From: Streptomyces melanogenes
GTDB taxonomy: Bacteria > Actinomycetota > Actinomycetes > Streptomycetales > Streptomycetaceae
Direction of reading: 5' to 3'
Length of the DNA: 64,000 nucleotides
NCBI RefSeq assembly: GCF_014649795.1
Contig: NZ_BMTS01000026.1
Span: forward strand, 18,508-82,507
Shown: positions 10,001 through 18,319 of the stretch, piece by piece
Layout: every line of letters starts with the position of its first letter
Numbering within the stretch: the stretch's first letter is position 1
Made by a program: the position numbers and the translations under genes
The notes under the pieces: model-generated
Told to the model about the DNA's origin: nothing
What the model saw: the letters and a program-made list of their open reading frames with translations, nothing else
Databases searched by the model: none

Positions 10001-11298
10001 CGGTGAGCCTGGAGCAGCGGGAGGCGGCGGACTTCCGCGGCTTCGAGGACGACAGCGTCGACCTGGTGCTGCTGAACTCCGTCATCCAGTACTTCCCCTC
10101 GGCGGAGTACCTGCGCGAGGTGCTGCGCGAGGCCGTGCGCGTCGTACGGCCCGGCGGCCACGTCTTCGTCGGGGACGTACGCGACCTGCGGCTCCTGGAA
10201 GCCTTCCAGATGTCCGTCGCCGTCCACCAGGCGGACCAGGACGCCACCGCGGGCGAGCTGCTGCGGCAGGCCGTCGCGGCGGCCGAGGACGAGGGCGAAC
10301 TCCTGCTCACCCCGGCCTACTTCGCCGCCCTGGGCTCCGAACTGCCCGGAGTCGCCGGTGTGAACGTGCTGCTCAAGCGTGGCCACATCGCCAACGAACT
10401 GTCGAAGTTCCGCTTCGACGCCCTGCTGACGGCCGGCGAGAAGCCCGAGTCGGTCGCCTCCGTGCCGGACAGCGCCGCGGAGCGGACACCGCGGGCTCTG
10501 GAGCGGTGGCTGGCGGCCGGTGAGCGTCCCCCGCTGCTGCTGCGCGACGTGCCCGACGGCCGCACCCGGCTGGATGTGGAGACGTGGCGTGCGGCGGGCG
10601 CGGGCGCCGACGAGCGGCCCGCCCGCGAGCTGTCCGGCAGCCCGGCCGAGGGGGGCGGGCCCAATCCCGAGGAGTGGTGGGCCCTGGAGGCGCCCCACGG
10701 GGTCGGCGTGGCGGTGCAGCCGGCCCGTTCCGGCCGCCTGGGCCACTACGACGTCCTGGTCACCGAGCCCGGCACGAGCGCCGTGTGGCACCCCGATGCC
10801 CGTGTGGCAGCCGCCTCCCCGCAGCACAACGAGCCGTTCCGGCGCAAGCTCAACCGTGAACTGGGCCAGGACCTGCGCCAGTTCCTTGCGGGTCGGCTGC
10901 CCGAGTACGCCGTGCCCTCCCACATCGTGGTCCTGCGGGCGCTGCCCATCGCCCCCAACGGCAAGCTCGACGCGGCCCGGCTGCCCGTGCCCGCGGCGCG
11001 CGCCGCGGCCCGGGCCGAGCACGTCGCACCGCGCACGCCGCTGGAAGAGGCGGTCGCCGGGGTGTGGCAGGACGTGCTCGGCGTGCAGCGGGTCGGTGTG
11101 CTGGACGACTTCTTCGTGCTCGGGGGCCACTCGCTGCTCGCCGTACAGACGGTGTACCGCATCGGTGAGGAGCTGGGTGTCACCGTCTCGCTCCAGGAGT
11201 TCTTCGCGCGCCCGACCGTGGCGGAGCTCACCGTCCTGGTGGCCGAACGGATGCTGGCCGAGCTGGAGTCGGCCGAGGCGGACGGGGCGGACCTGTGA
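7003..11298 (+). CDS. NRPS, degenerate C-A-MT-T; predicted N-methyl-Asp module
   Basis: 1,431-residue NRPS module; ATG start with AGGAGAG upstream, 72 bases after the previous NRPS. The N-terminal C-like domain (about 8-400) lacks the catalytic histidines: the HHxxxDG position reads SALCTDS (119-125), with only Asp124 kept. The A domain (TSGSTGWPKG from 572; Asp617 of A4; NHYGPAET, His711) gives the code D-L-T-K-I-G-H-V-G-K, next to the known Asp code DLTKVGHIGK. Between A8 (TKIRGFRVEPG) and A10 (PNGKLD, Lys1321) sits a SAM methyltransferase of about 270 residues, starting GWNSSYTGEEM with the SAM-binding loop VIEVGCGTG (953-961). That placement and those motifs are typical of N-methyltransferase domains. 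T domain LGGHSLL, Ser1377. Predicted: Asp activation and N-methylation. Condensation probably depends on another C domain. Confidence 0.9.
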   Translation: MRTDSDVIEGYPLSEQQRRLWHLGGRSVNAPSARLVLDIEGQPDTARLRAALRAVAARHEALRTRFATASDAPGALPVQVVADEATLVWGDGEAAGDGVLAAVLREIGPRRHRLEVTVSALCTDSTGLSVIAEDLAEAYRGVELPEAVSYAQFAAWQDVAAEEAGQDRPVPGELPEPARLTANGPRAALPELALAAGSSSAVLTADELEPLARLARERGLPLEQVVAAAWAVVLGRRTGRTDVVLGVVRDGRGFEELESVVGPTARTLPVLVDTAPGRGLGEVAATLAEAAEVFGEYAESGVWPAGAGDAPAASSLLPLQFEWLRAARIPSADLAFTVVECTVDAEPYDVRLVAVEQDGAAVLELRAGADAQASAEDLAQALRALVAQITDLDQDVSDLDCMGAAERDRLLGLPAAAHTPDPRPVHTVFAEVAAVFPDAPALVGAEERLTYAELDARASRVAHGLVARGVLTGQRIGIRADRTVDAVVAMLAVLKAGAAFVPVDFDQPDELLAHVVHDAGVALMLLPVPDAVDRLDALGLPWADLAALADGSPATGPAVPVGPDDLAYVVFTSGSTGWPKGVAITHGNLTHYTAAAADRLGFQPGWNHATIAAPSVDLGYTALFGALLTGGCFHPVDRDSMLDPRAFAELVRDRELDCFKTTPSHFRSLLAAGGGSGAFPRQLLILGGEYLDPRWAAELVAAAGQCTLVNHYGPAETCVGASAFVLPREWSAAYADGGSVPLGTGLGATRLLVLDEARRPVPVGVPGEVYIAGPGVGRGYLGRAELTAERFVPDGRDPRPGATLYRTGDLALLRADGLPVFLARADEQTKIRGFRVEPGAIRSQLLEHEAVEQALVVPRELADGTTSLVAYAVPSADYCAERTPVIDQQQVGEWTQVFESVYGAADADTFGDPLLDLTGWNSSYTGEEMTEGEIRESVDGIVARVAALAPESVIEVGCGTGLLLYRLAPGTRRYVGTDISGEVLATLRRTLDADAERFASVSLEQREAADFRGFEDDSVDLVLLNSVIQYFPSAEYLREVLREAVRVVRPGGHVFVGDVRDLRLLEAFQMSVAVHQADQDATAGELLRQAVAAAEDEGELLLTPAYFAALGSELPGVAGVNVLLKRGHIANELSKFRFDALLTAGEKPESVASVPDSAAERTPRALERWLAAGERPPLLLRDVPDGRTRLDVETWRAAGAGADERPARELSGSPAEGGGPNPEEWWALEAPHGVGVAVQPARSGRLGHYDVLVTEPGTSAVWHPDARVAAASPQHNEPFRRKLNRELGQDLRQFLAGRLPEYAVPSHIVVLRALPIAPNGKLDAARLPVPAARAAARAEHVAPRTPLEEAVAGVWQDVLGVQRVGVLDDFFVLGGHSLLAVQTVYRIGEELGVTVSLQEFFARPTVAELTVLVAERMLAELESAEADGADL

Positions 11299-14200
11299 GC
11301 GCGACCGAGCGGGTGGACTGGCCGCTGTCCTGGTCCCAGCGCGCCATGTGGCACGTGTACCAGCTGGCACGGGAGAGCTCCGTCTACCACATCGCCCTGC
11401 GTGCCGATGTGCTCGGTGATCTGGACGCCGCGGCCCTGCGCACGGCGCTGCAGGCGCTGGTGGACCGGCACCCGGCCACCCGCACCACGGTGTCGCTGCG
11501 CGGCGAGGACCAGAACGCCGTCCAGACCGTCCACGCGGCCCTGGCCGTCGACTTCGGCGACCACGAGGGCGCCGTGGGGGCCACGGATCTGGACGCCGCC
11601 GTGCTCGCTGAAGCCAACCGCCCCTTCGACCTGACCCGACAGCCCCCGCTGCGCGTACGTCGGTTCGAGGCCGACGGGCAGGAGGTGCTGCTGTTCGTCT
11701 TCCACCACATCGCCTGGGACTTCGAGTCGGTGCTGCTCGCCTTCGAGGAGCTGGCCGTGCTGTACCGGTCGGCCCTTCAGGGCACCGAGGCCGAACTGCC
11801 CGCACCGGGCACCCCCTTCGCCGAGCACGGCACGTGGGAGGCCGGCTTCTTGGAGGGTCCGGCCGGGCGGCGCGGCCTGGAGTTCTGGGACGCGCAGCTT
11901 GCGGACCTGCCGCCGGTCGCGGACCTGCCCGCGGACCGGCCCCGCCTCCCCGCGCGCTCCTACCGCGGCGGTGTGCACCACCTGCCGCTGCCCGCCGAGC
12001 TGGCGGAGGAGGTGGAGCGGGTGGCCAAGGAAGCGGGCGTCACCCGGTACGTGGTGCTGCTCGCCGCGTTCAAGGTGTTCCTCGCCAAGATGACCGGACA
12101 GCGTTCCGTGGTGCTGGGCACGGCCGGTTCGCAGCGGATGCGCCCTCAAGTGCGCCGCACGGTCGGGAACTTCGTGAACCCGCTGGTGCTGAGTACGGAG
12201 GTGACCGGGGAGCTCGCCTTCAGCGAGCTGCTCCACCAGCTGAGCAGCTCGGTGCTGCGCGCCATGCGCCACGGCAGCGTGCCCTTCCCCGCGCTCGTGG
12301 AGCGGCTGCGGCCCGAGTACGACCCCAGCAGGTCCCCGCTGTTCGACACGCTCTTCGTGTACGACCGCCCGCAGGACCGCCGACGTGACGGGGTCGCCAA
12401 GTTCGTCTCCGGAAACGGTTCCGCGGACGTGGGCGGCCTGCTGCTGCGCAGCACGCCGCTGGCGAACACCAGCGCGGTCTACGACCTCACGCTGTACGTC
12501 TTCGACGCGACCGACGCGCTGACGCTGCGCTGGGAGTACAACCGCGACCTGTTCGACGCGTCGACCGCGACCCGCTTCGCCGCGCACTACACGGCCGTCC
12601 TGCGGCAGTGCCTGCGGGCGAGCGGGAGGCCGCTCGCCGAGCTGGACGGCCTGCCGGACGCCGAGCGCCGCACCCTGCTCACCGAGTGGAGCGGCACGTC
12701 CCAGGACTGGCCGGGCCCCCGCCTGCTCCACCAGCTGGTGGAGCAGCAGGTGGACCGCACACCGGATGCCGTCGCCGCGGTCTTCGAAGGCCGCTCGCTC
12801 ACCTATCGTGAGCTGGACCGCCGCGCCGACCAGCTGGCCGCCCGGCTGCGCCGTGAGGGAGTGGGGCCCGAGTCCCGGGTCGGTGTCTGCCTGCCCCGGT
12901 CCCTGGAGCTCGTCGTCGCGCTGCTGGGTGTACTGAAGGCGGGCGGCGCCTACGTACCCATGGATCCGGAGTACCCGCACGAGCGGCTGCGGCATCTGCT
13001 GACGGACTCGTCGGCCCAGGTCTTGCTCACCTGCCCGTCCGGCGGTCTGCCCGACGACCTGCTCGCGGCCTTCCCGGGCACGGTGGTCGTCCTGGACGAG
13101 GACCTCGCCGTCCTGGACGGCGAAAGCGCCGAGCGCGTCGACTCGGGAGTGCGGCCGCGCAATCTGGCGTACGTGATCCACACCTCCGGCTCCACGGGCC
13201 TGCCCAAGGGGGCGATGAACGAGCACGAGGGAGTCGTCAACCGGCTGCGCTGGATGCAGCAGCGCTACGGGCTCGACGCGAGCGACCGCGTGCTGCAGAA
13301 GACCCCGTTCGGATTCGACGTGTCCGTATGGGAGTTCTTCTGGCCCCTGGCCAGCGGCGCGCGACTGGTCCTGGCCCGTCCCGGCGGCCACCGCGACGTG
13401 CGCCACCTCGTCGAGCTGTGCCGCGCTGAGGAGGTGACGACCGTTCACTTCGTCCCCTCGATGCTCCAGTCGTTCCTCGACAGCGGCGACCGTGCGCCGC
13501 TGCCCGCCCTGCGCCGGGTCCTGTGCAGCGGCGAGGCGCTCACCCCGCGACTGGCGGCCGCCTTCCACCGTGCCTTCGACTGCGAGCTGCACAATCTGTA
13601 CGGCCCCACCGAGGCGGCCATCGACGTGACGGCACGCCCGTGCCTGGCCGGTGAGGACGCGGCCACCGTGCCGATCGGACGCCCGGTGGCGAACACCGCC
13701 ATCCGCATCCTCGACGAGGACCTCCAGCCGGTTCCCGTGGGTGTGCCCGGAGAGCTCTACATCAGCGGTGTGCAGGTGGGACGCGGCTATCTCGGCCGCC
13801 CGGACCTGACCGCCGAGCGGTTCCTGCCCGACCCGTTCGCGCCCGGCAGGATGTACCGCACCGGCGACCTCGCGCGCTGGAACCGCTCCGGGGAGATCGA
13901 GTACCTGGGCCGCGAGGACGGTCAGGTCAAGATCCGTGGCTACCGGGTGGAGCCCGAGGAGGTGCGCCACGGACTGGAGGCCGTGCCCGGGATCGCCGAA
14001 GCGGTGGTCGGCGTCCACCGGGTCGCGGAGGAGCCCCGGCTGCTCGCCCATGTCGTCCTGGACACGCCGGGCGCGCTGACGACCACCGCGATCCGGGGCG
14101 CGCTGCGCGGCCGCTTCCCGGAGTACATGATTCCCGCGGGCATCGTCGCCGTGGATGCCCTCCCCGTCGGCCCGCACGGGAAGATCGACCGCGGTCGGCT

Positions 14201-14513
14201 CCCCGAGCCGGGCCCCGAGGCCTGGATCCACCAGGCCGAGCACGTACCGCCGCGCAGCCCGCTCGAAGAGGAACTGGCCGAGATCTGGGGTGAATTGCTG
14301 GGCGTGGTGCGGGTCGGCGTGCACGACAACTTCTTCGACATCGGCGGCCACTCGCTGCTCGCCGCGCGGCTCGTGACGCTGGTCGCCCACGCCTTCGCGG
14401 TGCGGATGCCGGTCTCGGACATCTTCACCCACCCGACGCTCGAAGCCTTCACGGAGTGCCTGCTCACCCGGGTGCTGGAGGACGAAGACACCGCGCAGGG
14501 AGCCGCGCTGTGA
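11295..14513 (+). CDS. NRPS, C-A-T; predicted Ser module
   Basis: 1,072-residue NRPS module whose GTG start overlaps the previous stop (GTGA), indicating translational coupling. C domain about 5-440 with HHIAWDF (His137, His138, Asp142; the usual Gly is Phe). A domain about 465-960: HTSGSTGLPKG, FDVSVWE (Asp675), LYGPTEA. The code I read, D-V-W-H-L-S-L-I-D-K, is identical to the classic Ser code of EntF. T domain GGHSLLAARL, Ser1020. The protein ends about 50 residues after the carrier with no thioesterase, reductase or terminal C domain. The finished chain must therefore be released by another protein or passed on, possibly to the ketosynthase genes downstream (inference). Confidence 0.92.
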   Translation: MSATERVDWPLSWSQRAMWHVYQLARESSVYHIALRADVLGDLDAAALRTALQALVDRHPATRTTVSLRGEDQNAVQTVHAALAVDFGDHEGAVGATDLDAAVLAEANRPFDLTRQPPLRVRRFEADGQEVLLFVFHHIAWDFESVLLAFEELAVLYRSALQGTEAELPAPGTPFAEHGTWEAGFLEGPAGRRGLEFWDAQLADLPPVADLPADRPRLPARSYRGGVHHLPLPAELAEEVERVAKEAGVTRYVVLLAAFKVFLAKMTGQRSVVLGTAGSQRMRPQVRRTVGNFVNPLVLSTEVTGELAFSELLHQLSSSVLRAMRHGSVPFPALVERLRPEYDPSRSPLFDTLFVYDRPQDRRRDGVAKFVSGNGSADVGGLLLRSTPLANTSAVYDLTLYVFDATDALTLRWEYNRDLFDASTATRFAAHYTAVLRQCLRASGRPLAELDGLPDAERRTLLTEWSGTSQDWPGPRLLHQLVEQQVDRTPDAVAAVFEGRSLTYRELDRRADQLAARLRREGVGPESRVGVCLPRSLELVVALLGVLKAGGAYVPMDPEYPHERLRHLLTDSSAQVLLTCPSGGLPDDLLAAFPGTVVVLDEDLAVLDGESAERVDSGVRPRNLAYVIHTSGSTGLPKGAMNEHEGVVNRLRWMQQRYGLDASDRVLQKTPFGFDVSVWEFFWPLASGARLVLARPGGHRDVRHLVELCRAEEVTTVHFVPSMLQSFLDSGDRAPLPALRRVLCSGEALTPRLAAAFHRAFDCELHNLYGPTEAAIDVTARPCLAGEDAATVPIGRPVANTAIRILDEDLQPVPVGVPGELYISGVQVGRGYLGRPDLTAERFLPDPFAPGRMYRTGDLARWNRSGEIEYLGREDGQVKIRGYRVEPEEVRHGLEAVPGIAEAVVGVHRVAEEPRLLAHVVLDTPGALTTTAIRGALRGRFPEYMIPAGIVAVDALPVGPHGKIDRGRLPEPGPEAWIHQAEHVPPRSPLEEELAEIWGELLGVVRVGVHDNFFDIGGHSLLAARLVTLVAHAFAVRMPVSDIFTHPTLEAFTECLLTRVLEDEDTAQGAAL

Positions 14514-14533
14514 CGGACACGAGGAGAACACCC

Positions 14534-15916
14534 ATGGACACCACCGACTGGTGGGGCGCCCACCTGCTGCACCGCGGCCGCCCCGACACCCCCTGGGCGC
14601 GGGTCACCGACCCGGTACCACTGGGCCGGCTGCGCGAGCGGGTGGCCGAGGCCCGGGCCCTGCTGGCCGCCGAGGGGGTGCGCCGCGGCTCCTCGGTCGC
14701 CCTGCAGATGCCGCCCGGCCTGACGGTCCTGCAGGTGATGCTCGCGACCTGGTCGCTGGGGGCACAGGTCATGCTCCTCGACCCGCGCCTGAAGCAGGCC
14801 GAGACGGACCGGCTGCTCGCCCGGTGCGAGCCGCAGTTCCTGATCACCTCACCGCAGCTCGGGCAGGTCGTCGCGGGTATCGTCGAGAGTTGCGACGTGG
14901 TGGTCGCCGCGCGGGCCTCGGGCCGCCCGGCCCAGGACGAGGTGTGCCTGGTCCAGTTCAGCTCCGGCTCCACCGGTCTGCCCAAGGTGATCGGCCGCAC
15001 CCCGCAGTCCCTGCTCGCCGAACTGGACAGCTACACCGCCCTCGCCGGCATGCCCGGGGCCGGAGAGCGGATCGTGCTGCTCAACTCGGTGCTGCACACC
15101 ATGGGCCTGATCGGCGGTGTGCTGCACGGACTCAACGCGGGCGTGGAGATCGTCCTTCCACCGCGCGCACAGCCGAGCGACATCCTGCGGGCCGCCGTCG
15201 AGACCCGAGCCGAGGCCGTGTTCGGTGTCCCCGTCCACTTCGACCTCCTCTCGCGGGTGACTTCGACACCGCTGCCCGCGCTCAGGGTCGCCGTCTCCGC
15301 CGGAGAGGTGCTCGCCCACGAGGTGTACGACCGATTCGCCGAGACATACGACGTCGCCATCAGCCCCGTATACGGATCGACCGAGACCGGGATCATCGCG
15401 GCCGACCTGGCCGGGAGCACACGTCCGCCGGGCGTGGGAACGCCCGTGTCCGGCATCGCTGTCCGGGAGGCGGACGGCGGGCTGGAGGTGGCGCTCGCCC
15501 GGTCGCCCTATCTGCTCGACGACGGGGTGGACCGGTATCGCGACGGCTGGCTGCGCACCTTCGACCGGTGCCGGATCGACGCCGTCACCGGCGCCCTGGA
15601 GATCCTGGGCCGGGCCGACTCGGTCGCCGTCGTGGGCGGCCTGAAGGTCGACCTGGTCGAGGTGGAGGCCGTCCTGCGGGAACACCCCGCCGTGCACGAG
15701 GCCGTAGTGCTGGCCGGAGACGTCATCGAGGCGCACGTGGGCTGCGAGCCGCAGCTGGAGAGCGGCGAACTGGTCCGCTGGTGCCGCGAGCGGCTCAGCG
15801 ACTACAAGGTGCCCCGCCGCTTCTACCCGGGGCCCGCGGTGCCCCGCAACAGCAACGGAAAGATCATCCGCAGCAGGGAACTCCTCCACGCTGCCTACGC
15901 CACCAGCGGGAGCTGA
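14534..15916 (+). CDS. AMP-dependent acyl/aryl ligase, first of two
   Basis: Stand-alone ANL-superfamily adenylating enzyme, 460 residues. It shows the phosphate loop FSSGSTGLPKVIG, the motif YGSTETG and the C-terminal lysine region RNSNGKIIRSREL. ATG 14534 was chosen because GAGGAGA lies eight bases upstream; an in-frame GTG at 14510 overlapping the NRPS stop would add eight residues. Its position just before two carrier-protein genes suggests it activates a carboxylic acid and loads it onto one of them. 4-Aminobenzoate or a relative is an attractive substrate given the aminodeoxychorismate synthase in the same operon (inference only). Substrate cannot be read from the sequence. Confidence 0.85.
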   Translation: MDTTDWWGAHLLHRGRPDTPWARVTDPVPLGRLRERVAEARALLAAEGVRRGSSVALQMPPGLTVLQVMLATWSLGAQVMLLDPRLKQAETDRLLARCEPQFLITSPQLGQVVAGIVESCDVVVAARASGRPAQDEVCLVQFSSGSTGLPKVIGRTPQSLLAELDSYTALAGMPGAGERIVLLNSVLHTMGLIGGVLHGLNAGVEIVLPPRAQPSDILRAAVETRAEAVFGVPVHFDLLSRVTSTPLPALRVAVSAGEVLAHEVYDRFAETYDVAISPVYGSTETGIIAADLAGSTRPPGVGTPVSGIAVREADGGLEVALARSPYLLDDGVDRYRDGWLRTFDRCRIDAVTGALEILGRADSVAVVGGLKVDLVEVEAVLREHPAVHEAVVLAGDVIEAHVGCEPQLESGELVRWCRERLSDYKVPRRFYPGPAVPRNSNGKIIRSRELLHAAYATSGS

Positions 15917-15917
15917 C

Positions 15918-16187
15918 ATGCATGAGGAAGTCCGCGCGTTCGTGCGCGCCGCCCTGGAGGCCATGACCGGCGAGCCGGTCGACGCCGCACTGCCCGACGA
16001 CACGCCACTGGGCGCCGGAGGGCTGGAACTGGAGTCGCTCTTCCTGCTCCAGCTCGCCACCCAGCTGGAGCAGGAGTACGGGATCGCCTTCCCGGACGAC
16101 CTGGGGCCGCTGCCCCGCTACACCATCGGCGAACTCGCCGCGCACGTCGCCGAAGAAACCACTCAGGACACGGGAGCGAACCACTGA
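15918..16187 (+). CDS. Acyl/peptidyl carrier protein 1
   Basis: 89-residue free-standing carrier protein. Four-helix ACP pattern with the phosphopantetheine site in LELESLFLLQLATQLEQEYG, where Glu-Ser-Leu replaces the common Asp-Ser-Leu. It starts one base after the ligase stop and overlaps the next carrier gene at TGATG, so the set is translationally coupled. Presumably holds the acid activated by one of the two AMP-ligases or the extender for the ketosynthase. Confidence 0.85.
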   Translation: MHEEVRAFVRAALEAMTGEPVDAALPDDTPLGAGGLELESLFLLQLATQLEQEYGIAFPDDLGPLPRYTIGELAAHVAEETTQDTGANH

Positions 16188-16456
16188 TGATCACCACTGC
16201 CGACATCCGCGCCATCCTCGTCGAGAACACCACGATCGGCCTGCCCGCCGACCTCGGCGACGACACCGAGCTGGTCGTCGACTCCTTCGCGCTGACCTGG
16301 CTCAAGCACGCCTTGGAGAGCCAGTACGGGCTGGTCATCGACCCCACCGGTGAGGACCTCGCAGGCTTCACCTCGGTGCTGGCCATCCATGACTACCTCC
16401 AGCGCACCCACCCGGACGCGGTGGCATCCCCGCAGGGCACCAGCGATGGCCGCTGA
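16187..16456 (+). CDS. Acyl/peptidyl carrier protein 2
   Basis: 89-residue carrier protein with the attachment motif VVDSFALTWLKHALE, the Ser in a canonical Asp-Ser context. Its ATG overlaps the preceding stop by one base and its end overlaps the ketosynthase gene by 11 bases. Two distinct carriers beside one FabF-like enzyme suggest one for the acyl donor and one for the extender or acceptor (inference). Confidence 0.85.
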   Translation: MITTADIRAILVENTTIGLPADLGDDTELVVDSFALTWLKHALESQYGLVIDPTGEDLAGFTSVLAIHDYLQRTHPDAVASPQGTSDGR

Positions 16457-17612
16457 GACAGTCGTCATCACCGGCGCCGGAGTCCGCTCGGCCTTCGGCC
16501 CCGGTGAACAGCGCCTGCTGGACGGGGTGTTCGCCGGCCGGCACGCCTTCGCGCCGGTGACCCGCTTCGACACCTCCCGCTCACGCGGCAACGTGGCGGC
16601 CCTCTACGACGACGGGCGCGGGCAGCCCGGCCAGGCGCAGGTTCTCGCGGAGTGCGCCCGCACCGCCCTGGACACCGCTGGGATCCGGGACGTCTCGGCG
16701 CTGCCGGTACTCATCGGCACCAAGGGCGACTTCCAGGGGGTGCACACCTTCTGGCGGGACACGGTGACGGGGGACCGGCCGGACCCCGCGGCGACCGCGC
16801 AGAGCCTGGCGGGGCACGTCGTCGAGGAGCTCGCCACCACTCTGGGCCTGGGCCGGCCGCGGACCGCCTTCACCAACGCCTGTGTGGCCGCGGCGGACGC
16901 GCTCGCGCACGCGTGCCGACTCGTCCGTACGGGCCGTGCGGAGGCGGTCCTGTGCGGCGGCGCCTATCTGGTCGACCCGGAGGTCTTCGCCAAATTCGAC
17001 CAGGCGCGGGCCCTGTCGTCCGACGGCCGGGTCCGCCCGTTCGCCAAGGGACGCTCCGGGCTGCTGCTCGGTGACGGTGCGGCGGTGTTCGTCGTGGAGT
17101 CGGCGCGCCGGGCGTGCGAGCGCGGCGCGCGGCCGCTGGCCGTGGTCTCGGGCTGGGCGCTGACCAACGACGCGCACCACGTGGTCCACCCCCACCCCCA
17201 GGGCGCGGGACTGGCCGCGGCTGCGGAAGCCGCCCTGCGCATGGCCGGAGCCGATCCCGCCTCCGTCGACTACGTCAACGCCCACGGCACCGGAACCCCG
17301 TTGAACGACCCCGCCGAGACGAAGGCGCTGTACCGCGTGTTCGGCGAGCGGGCACGCACGGTTCCGGTCAGCTCGACCAAGAGCATGACCGGGCACGCGC
17401 TGGAGGCCGCGGGAGCACTGGAGGCGGTGATCTGCCTGCTCGCCCTGCGCGAGGGGATCGTCCCGCCCACCGCCGGATTCACCGAACCCGACCCGGAGTG
17501 CGACCTGGACTGCGTACCGGAGGGGCCCCGGCACCTGGACGTACGACGGGTCCTCTCGCTCAACGCCGCTTTCGGCGGCGTCAACTCGGCCCTTGTACTG
17601 GAGCGTCCGTGA
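16446..17612 (+). CDS. FabF-like beta-ketoacyl synthase
   Basis: 388-residue thiolase-fold condensing enzyme of the KAS II/FabF type. The Cys-His-His triad is complete: Cys146 in TNACVAAADAL, His280 in VNAHGTGTPLND and His317 in KSMTGHALEAAG. Length is slightly under the usual 410. ATG 16446 was chosen because it gives the standard N-terminus VVITGAGVRSAFG; longer in-frame starts would overlap most of the carrier gene. No ketoreductase, dehydratase or malonyl transferase is present, so at most one or a few unreduced extensions, or a non-extending acyl transfer, would be expected. It may act with the small KS-like protein encoded next. Confidence 0.88.
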   Translation: MAAETVVITGAGVRSAFGPGEQRLLDGVFAGRHAFAPVTRFDTSRSRGNVAALYDDGRGQPGQAQVLAECARTALDTAGIRDVSALPVLIGTKGDFQGVHTFWRDTVTGDRPDPAATAQSLAGHVVEELATTLGLGRPRTAFTNACVAAADALAHACRLVRTGRAEAVLCGGAYLVDPEVFAKFDQARALSSDGRVRPFAKGRSGLLLGDGAAVFVVESARRACERGARPLAVVSGWALTNDAHHVVHPHPQGAGLAAAAEAALRMAGADPASVDYVNAHGTGTPLNDPAETKALYRVFGERARTVPVSSTKSMTGHALEAAGALEAVICLLALREGIVPPTAGFTEPDPECDLDCVPEGPRHLDVRRVLSLNAAFGGVNSALVLERP

Positions 17613-18319
17613 CAACGCAGCACCCCACCCAGAAAGCGGCACCCCCGGCCGTCCCGGGCGCGCTGGCCGTCGTCGGCTCCGGCTTCAGCGCCGTGGACGG
17701 CGACGGCAAGGCACCCCGGCTGCCCGGTTTCGTGGCGTCCCCGTTCGCGCCGCTGGTGTACGACGCTGTTCGCCGTTGCCTGGGAGCACCCGACAGCGAG
17801 GACAGCCCGGTGGCGCACCGGGGCGAGCGTACGGCCATCGTGCTCGGGAGCCTGGCCGGCGACGCGGTCACCGCCGATCTGGCGGGCGAGAAAGTCGCCT
17901 GTGGCGGTGTCGCCGAGCCGGTGCTGTTCCACCAGACCGTCACCACCGCCGTGTTGGGCGTGATCGCCCGTGACTACCGCATCACCGGTCCGGTGACCTG
18001 TGTCAGCGCGGTCCGCGACACCGGCGCCGCGCTCCTGGACTCCGCCGCGCTGCTCCTTGAGGCCCAAGAGGCCGAGCAGGTCCTGGCCGTCCTCGTCGAG
18101 CTCGCCGCGGGCCCGCGCACCCTGGCGGCGCTGGCGGCGCCGACCGCCGACCCGCTCGCCGCGCCCGCCCCCCACCGGTCCACCGCGGTGGCGCTGCTGC
18201 TGCGCACTCCCGGCGACGAGCCCGTCGCCCCTCGCGTCTGCGCGCCGCCGGTCCCGGCCACCGCCACCGCCCGTCTCTTCGCGTACGCGGCGACCGCCGC
18301 CGACAGAGGTGTCCGTTGA
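17609..18319 (+). CDS. Small ketosynthase-like partner protein, probably non-catalytic
   Basis: 236-residue protein whose GTG start overlaps the ketosynthase stop (GTGA). It resembles the N-terminal half of a ketosynthase (compare the Ketoacyl-synt_2 type): GALAVVGSGFSAVDG near the start and GPVTCVSAVRDTGAALLDSA where the active-site segment should be. The nucleophile position does not carry a Cys in the right context, and the C-terminal half with both histidines is missing. It is therefore best seen as a structural or chain-length-factor-like partner of the adjacent KS (inference). Divergent enough that another role is possible. Confidence 0.6.
   Translation: MTTQHPTQKAAPPAVPGALAVVGSGFSAVDGDGKAPRLPGFVASPFAPLVYDAVRRCLGAPDSEDSPVAHRGERTAIVLGSLAGDAVTADLAGEKVACGGVAEPVLFHQTVTTAVLGVIARDYRITGPVTCVSAVRDTGAALLDSAALLLEAQEAEQVLAVLVELAAGPRTLAALAAPTADPLAAPAPHRSTAVALLLRTPGDEPVAPRVCAPPVPATATARLFAYAATAADRGVR

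Noticed and set aside
7015..11805. Very long minus-strand open frame (about 1,600 codons) opposite the second NRPS gene
   Set aside because: It is the mirror of a high-GC coding frame. The plus strand shows ordered NRPS motifs and good start sites, while the minus frame gives low-complexity Arg/Gly/His-rich protein with no motif. Similar antisense frames at 2812-6987 and 10746-14531 were rejected for the same reason.
16446..18319. Aromatic type II polyketide minimal PKS (KS-alpha/CLF/ACP)
   Set aside because: The partner protein is only 236 residues, far too short for a CLF, and no aromatase, cyclase or ketoreductase is present.
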